Origin: an uncultured Muribaculaceae bacterium
Lineage (GTDB): Bacteria > Bacteroidota > Bacteroidia > Bacteroidales > Muribaculaceae
DNA: 8,929 nucleotides
Assembly (NCBI GenBank): GCA_910588245.1
Contig: CAJUQP010000067.1
Location: forward strand, 1 to 8,929
Direction: 5' to 3'
The first letter of the stretch is position 1; every line of letters begins with the position of its first letter. Shown one piece after another: positions 1 through 6,561 of this stretch. Position numbers and translations under genes: made by a program. The notes under the pieces were generated by a model. The model did no database searches. It was not told the DNA's origin and saw nothing but the letters and a program-made list of their open reading frames with translations.

Positions 1-54
1 CAGAGCGTCTGCCTTACAAGCAGAGGGTCGGGGGTTCGAATCCCTCAGCGCCCA
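1..54 (+). tRNA. tRNA-Val (anticodon TAC), 5' end cut off by window edge
   Basis: This is the 3' part of a tRNA. The anticodon stem pairs TCTGC (8-12) with GCAGA (20-24) around the loop CTTACAA, which places the anticodon TAC at 15-17 and reads the valine codon GUA. The T arm pairs GGGGG (30-34) with CCCTC (42-46), with one G-U pair, around TTCGAAT. The acceptor strand AGCGCCC (47-53) is followed by discriminator base A54. The 3' CCA is not encoded (the next bases are CTT), so it would be added after transcription. The acceptor 5' strand and most of the D arm lie before the window; a start of GGGCGCT is expected from the pairing. Confidence 0.95.
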
Positions 55-90
55 CTTCCCCGAACTTTTAAGAATATTTCGTAAAACGGT

Positions 91-126
91 CGGCTCATTC
101 GTGAGAATGAGCCGATTCTGTTTTTT
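91..126 (+). terminator. Rho-independent terminator behind the tRNA
   Basis: A perfect 10-bp stem (CGGCTCATTC at 91-100, GAATGAGCCG at 105-114) closes a GTGA tetraloop. A T-run follows at 121-126. It sits 37 bases after the tRNA end and before the promoter of the peptidase gene, so it most likely ends the tRNA transcript. Confidence 0.85.
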
Positions 127-153
127 ACTATGTCATTTTTCAGCCGTCAAAAG

Positions 154-184
154 TTGGCAGTATCGATTAATTTGCCTACATTTG
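154..184 (+). promoter_or_regulatory. Bacteroidota-type sigma-ABfr promoter for the peptidase gene
   Basis: TACATTTG at 177-184 matches the Bacteroides -7 consensus TAnnTTTG exactly. A TTG at 154-156 lies 20 bases upstream, the usual spacing for the -33 element. Transcription would start near 190, giving a leader of about 40 bases before the ATG at 231. The element lies just after the tRNA terminator, consistent with independent transcription of the peptidase gene. Confidence 0.7.
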
Positions 185-230
185 CACCGTCGCAGTGATT
201 TGCGGCAGTTCATCCAAAATTCCTACAATC

Positions 231-1472
231 ATGAAAAAACTAATTCTCGCGTCGGCACTCCTGGCTGCCATACCCGCTATGGCAGTGGAGACCTACATGC
301 AAGCGCCCGCGCCCGCTCCTGTGAATCCTGATTCAACCGGATTCAAGTTCACCGACATCAAACTCATAAAGACAACTCCCGTCAAAGACCAGAACAAGAG
401 CGGCACATGCTGGTGCTTCTCCGGCACATCCGTGCTCGAGGAAGACGTCATGCGCAAAGGGGGTCCGGAGCTCGACCTCTCGGAAATGTACACCGTGCGC
501 AACGCATACATCGACAAAGCCAAGAAATATATCCAGACTCACGGCAACATCAATTTCGCCCAGGGCGGTTCGTTTGCCGACGTCCTGACAATGGTCGATA
601 AATACGGTGCGGTCCCTGAGGAAGCTTATCCCGGTCTCAACTATGGGGAGAAGAAACACAGCCACTACGAGATGGAAGCAGCCCTGAAGGCATATCTCAA
701 CGCCGTGATGAAGAATCCCAACGGCAAACTATCCACAGCCTGGCTCCCCGGCTTCACTGCCATTCTCGACGCGTATCTGGGACCCGTGCCTGAGAAATTC
801 ACCTATAAAGGGAAGGAATATACTCCTCAGTCGTTTGCCAAGGAGATGAAGATCACTCCCGGTGAGTTCATCAACTTCACAAGCTACACCCACCATCCCT
901 TCTACAAAGGCTTCGCTCTCGAAATCCCCGACAACTGGCTCTGGAGCCAGTGCATGAACGTGCCGATGGAGGATCTTAAGGCGATCGTCGACAATGCGAT
1001 TGAGAACGGTTACACCGTAGGCTGGGCTGCCGACGTATCGGAAGGCGGGTTCAAGTGGAACAAAGGCTATGCCGTGAATCCCGAGCCAAAGAACGAGGAA
1101 ACCCTCGAAGGCACCGAACTCGCACGCTGGGTGAAACTCTCCGACCGTGAGCGCGCCAACGCCACTTTCGACATCAAAGGCCCTGTCAAGGAGAAGAATG
1201 TGACCCAGGAGATGCGTCAGCAAGGCTTCGACAACTTCCAGACCACCGACGACCACGGAATGGTGATCATGGGTATTGCCAAAGACCAGGAGGGTAACCG
1301 CTATTACAAGGTGAAGAATTCCTGGGACACCAACCAGATCTACGACGGCTACTTCTATGTGTCGGAACCTTACTTCCTCGAGAAGACCCTCAGCATCATG
1401 GTCAACCAGGGGGCTGTCCCCGCTGAAATAGCCAAAAAGACCGCCCACCAGTGCTCGAAAAACAAAAAATAA
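231..1472 (+). CDS. Secreted C1-family cysteine peptidase, aminopeptidase C / bleomycin hydrolase type
   Basis: Papain-like (C1) peptidase of 413 residues. The catalytic set is visible: oxyanion Gln54 and nucleophile Cys60 in QNKSGTCW, with the papain spacing of six; His342 in DDHGM; and Asn363 in KNSWD. The long middle region (about 90-330), with the GYTVGWAADVSEGGF segment, is the PepC/bleomycin hydrolase insertion, which argues against a simple papain. The family trims peptides from the N-terminus and usually works as a hexameric barrel. Here residues 1-18 form a signal peptide ending AMA, so the enzyme should leave the cytoplasm, probably for the periplasm; an Ala/Pro-rich spacer follows. 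The start at 231 is chosen because the signal peptide begins there. An in-frame GTG at 195 would add 12 residues and bury it. The start lacks a Shine-Dalgarno sequence, as is normal in this phylum. The gene appears monocistronic, with its own promoter (154-184) and terminator (1498-1540). Confidence 0.9.
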   Translation: MKKLILASALLAAIPAMAVETYMQAPAPAPVNPDSTGFKFTDIKLIKTTPVKDQNKSGTCWCFSGTSVLEEDVMRKGGPELDLSEMYTVRNAYIDKAKKYIQTHGNINFAQGGSFADVLTMVDKYGAVPEEAYPGLNYGEKKHSHYEMEAALKAYLNAVMKNPNGKLSTAWLPGFTAILDAYLGPVPEKFTYKGKEYTPQSFAKEMKITPGEFINFTSYTHHPFYKGFALEIPDNWLWSQCMNVPMEDLKAIVDNAIENGYTVGWAADVSEGGFKWNKGYAVNPEPKNEETLEGTELARWVKLSDRERANATFDIKGPVKEKNVTQEMRQQGFDNFQTTDDHGMVIMGIAKDQEGNRYYKVKNSWDTNQIYDGYFYVSEPYFLEKTLSIMVNQGAVPAEIAKKTAHQCSKNKK

Positions 1473-1497
1473 CATCGCGGCACTCTGAATGACATCA

Positions 1498-1540
1498 ATC
1501 CCCTGCCGAAAGCATTATCACTCCGGCAGGGGATATTTTT
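1498..1540 (+). terminator. Rho-independent terminator behind the C1 peptidase gene
   Basis: An 11-bp perfect stem (1498-1508 with 1524-1534, core CCCCTGCCG/CGGCAGGGG) has a 15-base loop and is followed by TTTTT at 1536-1540. It starts 26 bases after the peptidase stop codon and separates this gene from rsmA. Confidence 0.88.
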
Positions 1541-1621
1541 ATTCCCCGACGCACCAACTCTCCGGTCTGAGGCGTTGTATAGGAAACAGGCCGTCGCCGA
1601 CGGTCAATAAAAATATTACTG

Positions 1622-2428
1622 ATGACCCAAGTCAAAGCAAAGAAAGCCCTCGGACAGCATTTCCTGACCGACCTCGACGTGGCCAGGCGAATCGCCGATA
1701 CTATAGAGAAATCAAGTCTTCCGGAGTCCGCGAAAATCTGGAGCGATATCCCCGTGATTGAGGTGGGACCCGGCATGGGCGTCCTCTCTCAGTTCCTCAT
1801 GAGCAACGGAAGAGTGGTGAAAGCCGTGGAACTTGACTCCGAGAGCGTGGGCTACCTCAGCCGCGTCTATCCCGATCTCGATGTGGTGGAAGGCGATTTC
1901 CTGAAGATGGATCTCAAGCAGCTCTTTCCCGGTGATTTCGCTCTCATAGGCAATTACCCTTACAACATATCCTCACAGATATTCTTCAAGGTGCTCGACT
2001 ATCGCGAAAGCATACCCGTTGTTGCCGGTATGCTTCAGAAGGAGGTGGCCGAGAGGATATGCTCCGCTCCAGGCTCGAAAGTCTATGGCATCCTTTCGGT
2101 GCTTCTCCAGGCATGGTATGACTGCGAGTATCTCTTCAATGTACCCCCGTCGGTGTTCGCTCCCCCCCCGAAGGTGATGAGTGGTGTGATACGCCTCACG
2201 CGCAATAGCCGTAAAGAACTGGGATGCGATGAGAAGCTGTTCAAGACTGTGGTCAAGACAGCTTTCGGACAGCGTCGCAAGACGCTGCGCAACTCCCTGG
2301 GCTCGTTGATCCCCCCCGACTCCCCTATCATGAAGGAGCCGGTCATGGCCCTCCGTCCCGAACGTCTCGGCGTGGAGGAATTCATAAAACTGACATTGGC
2401 AGCCTCAAGACAAGACTCTACGAAATGA
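1622..2428 (+). CDS. rsmA: 16S rRNA (adenine-1518/1519-N6)-dimethyltransferase RsmA (KsgA)
   Basis: Uses S-adenosylmethionine to dimethylate two adjacent adenines in the 3'-terminal hairpin of 16S rRNA, a late step in 30S ribosome assembly in the cytoplasm. The protein has 268 residues, the usual family length. Visible motifs in order: KKALGQHFL (7-15), the SAM-binding loop EVGPGMG (47-53), acidic Glu70 for the SAM ribose, GDF (91-93), the target-base motif NYPYNISSQ (111-119, a variant of NLPY), QKEVAERI (139-146), PPSVFAPPPKV (175-185) and FGQRRKTLRN (215-224). The ATG at 1622 places the KKALGQHFL motif at the normal distance from the N-terminus. The stop overlaps the next gene's start as ATGA, so the two are probably co-transcribed and translationally coupled. 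No clear promoter was found between the upstream terminator and the start. The gene carries two long C runs (2162-2169 and 2311-2317). Loss of RsmA classically gives kasugamycin resistance. Confidence 0.96.
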   Translation: MTQVKAKKALGQHFLTDLDVARRIADTIEKSSLPESAKIWSDIPVIEVGPGMGVLSQFLMSNGRVVKAVELDSESVGYLSRVYPDLDVVEGDFLKMDLKQLFPGDFALIGNYPYNISSQIFFKVLDYRESIPVVAGMLQKEVAERICSAPGSKVYGILSVLLQAWYDCEYLFNVPPSVFAPPPKVMSGVIRLTRNSRKELGCDEKLFKTVVKTAFGQRRKTLRNSLGSLIPPDSPIMKEPVMALRPERLGVEEFIKLTLAASRQDSTK

Positions 2429-3381
2429 AGATTACCATACTCGATGGCTACGGCCTCAATCCGGGCGACCTCTCCTGGGACTCGCTCGCATCCCTTGGCG
2501 ACCTCACCGTTTACGACCGCACCTCACCCGCCGAGGTTGTGGAGCGCGCGCAGGGTTCGGAAATCCTGCTCACCAACAAGACCGTGCTCAATGCAGAGAT
2601 ACTCCGCAGCCTCCCCGCACTTAAATACATAGGAGTGCTCGCCACAGGCTATAATGTAGTCGACATCGTCACTGCCGCCGAGCTCGGCATAACAGTGACC
2701 AACATCCCCTCCTACAGCACAATGTCCGTGGCGCAGATGGTGTTCGCCCATCTCCTGAATGTCACGAATTCTGTGGAGCACTATGCCGGAGAGAACCGTG
2801 CCGGACGTTGGAGCCGCAATCCGGATTTCTGCTACTGGGACACTCCTCTCATTGAACTTGCCGGAAAAAACTTCGGCATCGTCGGGCTCGGCCATATCGG
2901 CATGGCCGTGGCGCGCATAGCCCTCGCATTGGGCATGAAAGTGCTCGCCTATACCTCGAAGGAACCGGAGCATCTCCCCGACGGCGTGAAAAAGGCCGGC
3001 CTCGACACCCTGTTCCGCGAATCCGATGTGGTGAGTCTCCACTGCCCCCTTACTCCGGCAACCCGCAATCTCGTCGACGCCCGCCGGTTAAGCATGATGA
3101 AAGACGACGCCATCCTGATCAACACAGGCCGCGGACCGCTCGTCGATGAAAGTGCTGTGGCCGAAGCTCTCCAAGCCGGCCGCCTTCGCGCCTTCTGTGC
3201 CGACGTACTCTCCACCGAACCCCCGACCTCTGACAATCCCCTGCTCTCGGCACCCCGTGCCTACATCACTCCCCACATAGCCTGGGCCACAAAAGAAGCG
3301 CGCACCCGCCTCCTCGACATCGCCGTCGCCAACATCCGCGCCTTCCTCTCCTCCACCTCTGCCAACACCGTCACCCCCTGA
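2425..3381 (+). CDS. D-2-hydroxyacid dehydrogenase, glycerate dehydrogenase / hydroxypyruvate reductase type
   Basis: NAD(P)-dependent cytoplasmic oxidoreductase of 318 residues, a normal family length. The dinucleotide-binding loop GLGHIG (154-159) lies in the central Rossmann domain. The catalytic triad is visible as Arg236 in NTGRGPLVDE, Glu265 in STEPP and His284 in TPHIAWA. The Trp after the catalytic His (HIAWA) and the early NKT segment (52-54) fit the glycerate dehydrogenase/hydroxypyruvate reductase branch better than phosphoglycerate dehydrogenase, which carries a longer C-terminal regulatory domain that is absent here. The likely reaction is hydroxypyruvate or glyoxylate to D-glycerate or glycolate, but substrate cannot be fixed from the sequence. 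The start overlaps the rsmA stop by four bases (ATGA). Codons are strongly C-rich, especially toward the 3' end. Transcription probably ends at the hairpin at 3419-3458. Confidence 0.9.
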   Translation: MKITILDGYGLNPGDLSWDSLASLGDLTVYDRTSPAEVVERAQGSEILLTNKTVLNAEILRSLPALKYIGVLATGYNVVDIVTAAELGITVTNIPSYSTMSVAQMVFAHLLNVTNSVEHYAGENRAGRWSRNPDFCYWDTPLIELAGKNFGIVGLGHIGMAVARIALALGMKVLAYTSKEPEHLPDGVKKAGLDTLFRESDVVSLHCPLTPATRNLVDARRLSMMKDDAILINTGRGPLVDESAVAEALQAGRLRAFCADVLSTEPPTSDNPLLSAPRAYITPHIAWATKEARTRLLDIAVANIRAFLSSTSANTVTP

Positions 3382-3418
3382 TCCTCCGCAGCCTTCATAA
3401 TGAACCTACGGCACAATA

Positions 3419-3458
3419 CAGCATCGGCTAGAACACTCTCATGTTGTAGCCGATGCTG
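3419..3458. terminator. Bidirectional terminator-like hairpin between convergent genes
   Basis: CAGCATCGGCTA (3419-3430) and TAGCCGATGCTG (3447-3458) pair perfectly over 12 bp. After one G-G mismatch, AACA (3432-3435) and TGTT (3442-3445) add four more pairs around a six-base loop. It sits in the 97-base gap between the + strand dehydrogenase gene and the - strand GH32 gene. Neither flank has a strong T-run, so termination efficiency is uncertain; position and symmetry suggest use by both transcripts. Confidence 0.65.
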
Positions 3459-3478
3459 ACTTATGTTGCATCTGCGAC

Positions 3479-4993
3479 TTACCAGATTGATTTCAACTCC
3501 CGGTAGCTTACATCACCGACACCGGAAATAATATTATATGGTTCCTTGGGAAAAACAATATTTGTCAAAGCCATCGTTCCGTCGGAATTGAAAATCTCGA
3601 CTGATGAACGATCTACGAAAACATGCAATTCCATTTCGTCACCATCACAATTGAATGGAGCCGATACGCTCGGTATGGAAAATTTGTCGTGAAAGGTCGC
3701 TTCTCCAGTAGCTGATGTACGCTTGGCGATAATCTTTCGAGCCCCGGCATTGACCGACACTTCCAAATATTCTCCTGCAGAATTTGAAAGTTTAAACGAA
3801 GAGGATTCCTTAAGGCTGACAGTAAACTTTGCCTCATAGGCATCATCAACATTTATTTGTCCGTCGGATGAGACCTTCCATTCGCCGGCAATACCATCAA
3901 TTTCTCTCACTACCTCTGTGGCGAGAACCGGCTGCCCATTGAATTCCTTGAGAGTCAACATACGCGGAAGCGTCATGGCACTGCACCATGGGCTTGCCGG
4001 AACCATCTCAGCATAATTCCAATTGTTCATCCATCCGATCATCACCACGCGTCCGTCAGGCATATTACTCCATGTCACTCCGGCATAATTGTCAGCTCCA
4101 TAATCAAGCCAAAGAGGATAGTCGAGATCCATGGCAGTAAACGTCTCACCATCGAAATCACCTACAAAATACTCTGTGCCGGAACCTCCCACAGGCCCCC
4201 CGGGATTATTGCTCACGATCAGCACCCACTTTTCCCCATCCTTATAGGGAAGCTTGACAAGATCGGGACACTCCCACTGGCCGATATTGCTTCGGTCGCT
4301 CGTAGATGCAAACGAAGAAAGGCGACGCCAACTCTTGAGATTCTCCGAGCCCCAGAACTCAATACGGTGGCTCCAGCCAAGTGCAAGAGCCATAATCCAT
4401 TTCTGCGATTCTTCATGCCAAAACACCTTGGGATCGCGGAAGTCTGCCAACTCCGAATTCGTAATCACCGGATTGCCGTCATATTGTGTAAATGTCATAC
4501 CTCCATCCGTGCTGTATGCAAGACACTGCTGCTGATGTTCTCCGGATGCTGTGTAGAAGGCAAGAATGGCATTATTGCCGAATCCTGCCACATTTCCCTT
4601 ATCCACTATGGCGCTTCCTGAAAATATGTCGACCCATTCATTGCGCACCATCGCCACGTCTTTTTCATCCCAATGGATCAGGTCGGAAGACACTGCGTGT
4701 CCCCAGCTCATATTCCCCCATCCATGTCCTTGAGGATTATATTGGTAGTAAAGATGATACACACCATCGGCATATACCATTCCGTTTGGGTCATTAATCC
4801 AGTTGCGGGCCGGAGTATAGTGTATCTGCGGACGATATTGCTCGTCGCGCGATGTTGCCTCCTCTCCGGGTCTTACAGGCTGCTCCGGCTGAACCTCGTC
4901 AAGGCGAGGTGGCAATCCGTCGAATTTTGAGTCCTCGCACGCTATCAACGACACGGCGGAGAACGCTATTATGAACGTGTTGAGAAGCTTCAT
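3479..4993 (-). CDS. Surface GH32 lipoprotein, probable endo-levanase (fructan hydrolase)
   Basis: Glycoside hydrolase family 32 enzyme of 504 residues that cleaves beta-fructosidic bonds. The three catalytic signatures are present: WINDPNG (65-71) with nucleophile Asp68, FRDP (185-188) with the transition-state-stabilising Asp187, and WECPD (240-244) with acid/base Glu241. FSGSAI (124-129) and the segments near 297-308 and 319-328 belong to the five-bladed propeller. Residues from about 365 form the C-terminal beta-sandwich, with FVDRSSVEIF near the end. A lipoprotein signal with lipobox Cys19 (SLIAC) is followed by ED, so outer-membrane anchoring and surface export are likely. It is the last gene of the SusC-SusD-SGBP-GH32 series, starting 13 bases after the stop of the gene before it. 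The equivalent B. thetaiotaomicron gene, BT1760, encodes a surface endo-levanase, so levan (beta-2,6) is the best guess, but inulinase or exo activity cannot be excluded from motifs alone. Confidence 0.93.
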   Translation of the reverse strand: MKLLNTFIIAFSAVSLIACEDSKFDGLPPRLDEVQPEQPVRPGEEATSRDEQYRPQIHYTPARNWINDPNGMVYADGVYHLYYQYNPQGHGWGNMSWGHAVSSDLIHWDEKDVAMVRNEWVDIFSGSAIVDKGNVAGFGNNAILAFYTASGEHQQQCLAYSTDGGMTFTQYDGNPVITNSELADFRDPKVFWHEESQKWIMALALGWSHRIEFWGSENLKSWRRLSSFASTSDRSNIGQWECPDLVKLPYKDGEKWVLIVSNNPGGPVGGSGTEYFVGDFDGETFTAMDLDYPLWLDYGADNYAGVTWSNMPDGRVVMIGWMNNWNYAEMVPASPWCSAMTLPRMLTLKEFNGQPVLATEVVREIDGIAGEWKVSSDGQINVDDAYEAKFTVSLKESSSFKLSNSAGEYLEVSVNAGARKIIAKRTSATGEATFHDKFSIPSVSAPFNCDGDEMELHVFVDRSSVEIFNSDGTMALTNIVFPKEPYNIISGVGDVSYRELKSIW

Positions 4994-5006
4994 GATTTTA
5001 TTTGTC

Positions 5007-6509
5007 TTAACGAGTCTTTAGATATTCAAGAGAATTCTTAGCCAGTCTAAGCACATTCTCCTGATATGGATTATTTTTTGGATAGGCTGATATGTCGGGG
5101 GTGCCATCGGCATTCTTAAGCGAGAACTCACATCCGCCATTACCGACACAAATTATCGTGCCTCTAAATTCTGTGTTTCCCTGCCGTGCCTCCCAAACAT
5201 TGAGCTGTGAAACCCAGTCTATCTGCGAATCCCATGTGCCAAGAGGTATAATTCCATAGGTCTCAGTGATTGCATTATAGCAGGCTTCATCCTGATTCCC
5301 CAACCCGGTCAATACAGAGGGCAGATTGAAATACAAGCAATTGTGGTCTTCTGTCCAGCCTGCACCCTTAAAGGCGATGAGTTTCGTGCGGTCGTTGGTA
5401 ATCACATCCATACCCTTGAAAATAGGATGGGTGGAGGCATCTTTCTTGAAACGGCTCCCAGGATGAAGTTGCACAGCCATCATCCACGTGTCGCCATTCC
5501 ATCCACCCCGGTCAAGTCCTATGGCATGATCGTTCGACCTAAGCATATCGGTCTGCAGACGCCCGAGAGTGCCAACATAAGCCGTAGCATGGCTCCAAAG
5601 CAGCATATTACCTCCATCGGCATACCATTCCCTTACATATGGTGTCGCTTCATTAACCGTCGACGGCATATTGAACACATCATCTTCCGAACGATCCTCC
5701 AGATCTCTCAACCAGAAGAGCACCCGGTATGGAGACAGATCTTTTGAAGAGGATATATCACCGAAGTATATATACTGAGCACTGGGGTATTCCTCTTTCA
5801 ACCATAGCCAAGCGCAAGCTTCGTCATCATCACCATTCGCCACCAGTTCCTCCGGAGTGGGATACTCACTAAGGAACCCTATCGCCGTCTTGCCTATTTT
5901 CAATGTCCCTGAAGCCGGCAACGACTTTCCATCCGCATTGTCGGCAACTATCGACACCGTCCACTCATCTCCATCCATCACATTTTCGATTGTATAAGAG
6001 CTGGCTGATCCCGGCAACGTTTCAGTCACACTGCGGCTTCCTGAATTAGCTGTCAGCTGCAGCTGAGTGGCATCATCCGACGGTGTCCATTCCACGTATG
6101 CATCGTATGTTGCATCAGGCTTTTCAACCTGCGTCATGGATATACCGCTTACCGACGATGCTCCCTGGCGTGTAAAGCTTTTTATCACTCCAGTAGAGAA
6201 ATTATTGCCGTCAGTGAGTTTGAAAATATAAGTATAGGGAATCTTAGTTTCCACGTTGCGATGTGAATATCTTCCGTTGGAAGAAGTCTCGGTGGTCAGG
6301 ATCTGTCCATCGCGCAATACCGTAATCTGCATGCTGACCCCCTCACGAGGCGTCCACGTCCACACATAATCGTTGTCTGAAAGTTCCCCCTTGAGATCTT
6401 CCGAAGAGACAGGAGCAAGCACCGGCGACGAGATCTCGACATCCTTGTCCTGGCAGCCTGTGAGCGCCGCTCCGAGCGCAAGCACAGCTATATATCTGAA
6501 TTTTTTCAT
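5007..6509 (-). CDS. DUF4960 surface glycan-binding lipoprotein of a fructan locus (BT1761-like)
   Basis: Lipoprotein of 500 residues with lipobox Cys19 (ALTGC) followed by QD. Residues about 28-112 and 119-206 look like two beta-sandwich modules of fibronectin type III character, each with an alternating pattern and a WTP turn. The rest (about 209-500) resembles the DUF4960 domain of BT1761, the fructan-binding surface protein of the B. thetaiotaomicron levan locus. It holds no GH32 or other hydrolase motif. The expected role is to capture levan chains at the cell surface and pass them to the GH32 enzyme and the SusCD importer. It lies between susD (52-base gap) and the GH32 gene (13-base gap), the normal SusE/SGBP position. 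The short segments RVLFWLRD (262-269) and DGGNMLLWSHA (298-308) recall a Rossmann or glutamine-amidotransferase-like core; no catalytic Cys nucleophile is obvious. Family assignment is from memory of sequence and synteny; ligand binding is inferred. Confidence 0.8.
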   Translation of the reverse strand: MKKFRYIAVLALGAALTGCQDKDVEISSPVLAPVSSEDLKGELSDNDYVWTWTPREGVSMQITVLRDGQILTTETSSNGRYSHRNVETKIPYTYIFKLTDGNNFSTGVIKSFTRQGASSVSGISMTQVEKPDATYDAYVEWTPSDDATQLQLTANSGSRSVTETLPGSASSYTIENVMDGDEWTVSIVADNADGKSLPASGTLKIGKTAIGFLSEYPTPEELVANGDDDEACAWLWLKEEYPSAQYIYFGDISSSKDLSPYRVLFWLRDLEDRSEDDVFNMPSTVNEATPYVREWYADGGNMLLWSHATAYVGTLGRLQTDMLRSNDHAIGLDRGGWNGDTWMMAVQLHPGSRFKKDASTHPIFKGMDVITNDRTKLIAFKGAGWTEDHNCLYFNLPSVLTGLGNQDEACYNAITETYGIIPLGTWDSQIDWVSQLNVWEARQGNTEFRGTIICVGNGGCEFSLKNADGTPDISAYPKNNPYQENVLRLAKNSLEYLKTR

Positions 6510-6561
6510 GTTGTTGTCTTTTCAAATGAATAATTTCCTTTTCTGTCCTTTATGGCTGCCT

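Noticed and set aside
195..230. Upstream in-frame GTG as the start of the C1 peptidase
   Set aside because: It would put 12 residues before a well-formed signal peptide (MKKLILASAL...), and it lies only a few bases after the probable transcription start. The ATG at 231 fits better.
1..230. tRNA 3' end as an attachment site for a mobile element
   Set aside because: No integrase, no repeat of the tRNA 3' end elsewhere in the window, and ordinary chromosomal genes follow.
729..1475. 248-codon open frame on the - strand inside the peptidase gene
   Set aside because: It is fully antisense to a gene with intact catalytic motifs. Its product is low-complexity in character with no recognisable domain, and GC-rich codon bias readily leaves such frames open.
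1589..1605. Small hairpin GGCCGTC-GCC-GACGGTC upstream of rsmA
   Set aside because: Seven pairs including a G-U, with a three-base loop and no T-run. It could be a weak leader structure, but one such hairpin in GC-rich sequence is expected by chance.
1541..1621. Promoter for rsmA
   Set aside because: A TTG at 1575-1577 was tried as a -33 element, but no TAnnTTTG-like -7 box lies at the right spacing, so no promoter is annotated although one is expected after the terminator.
2524..3042. 172-codon open frame on the - strand inside the dehydrogenase gene
   Set aside because: Antisense to a clear D-2-hydroxyacid dehydrogenase; His/Gly-rich translation with no family features and no leader.
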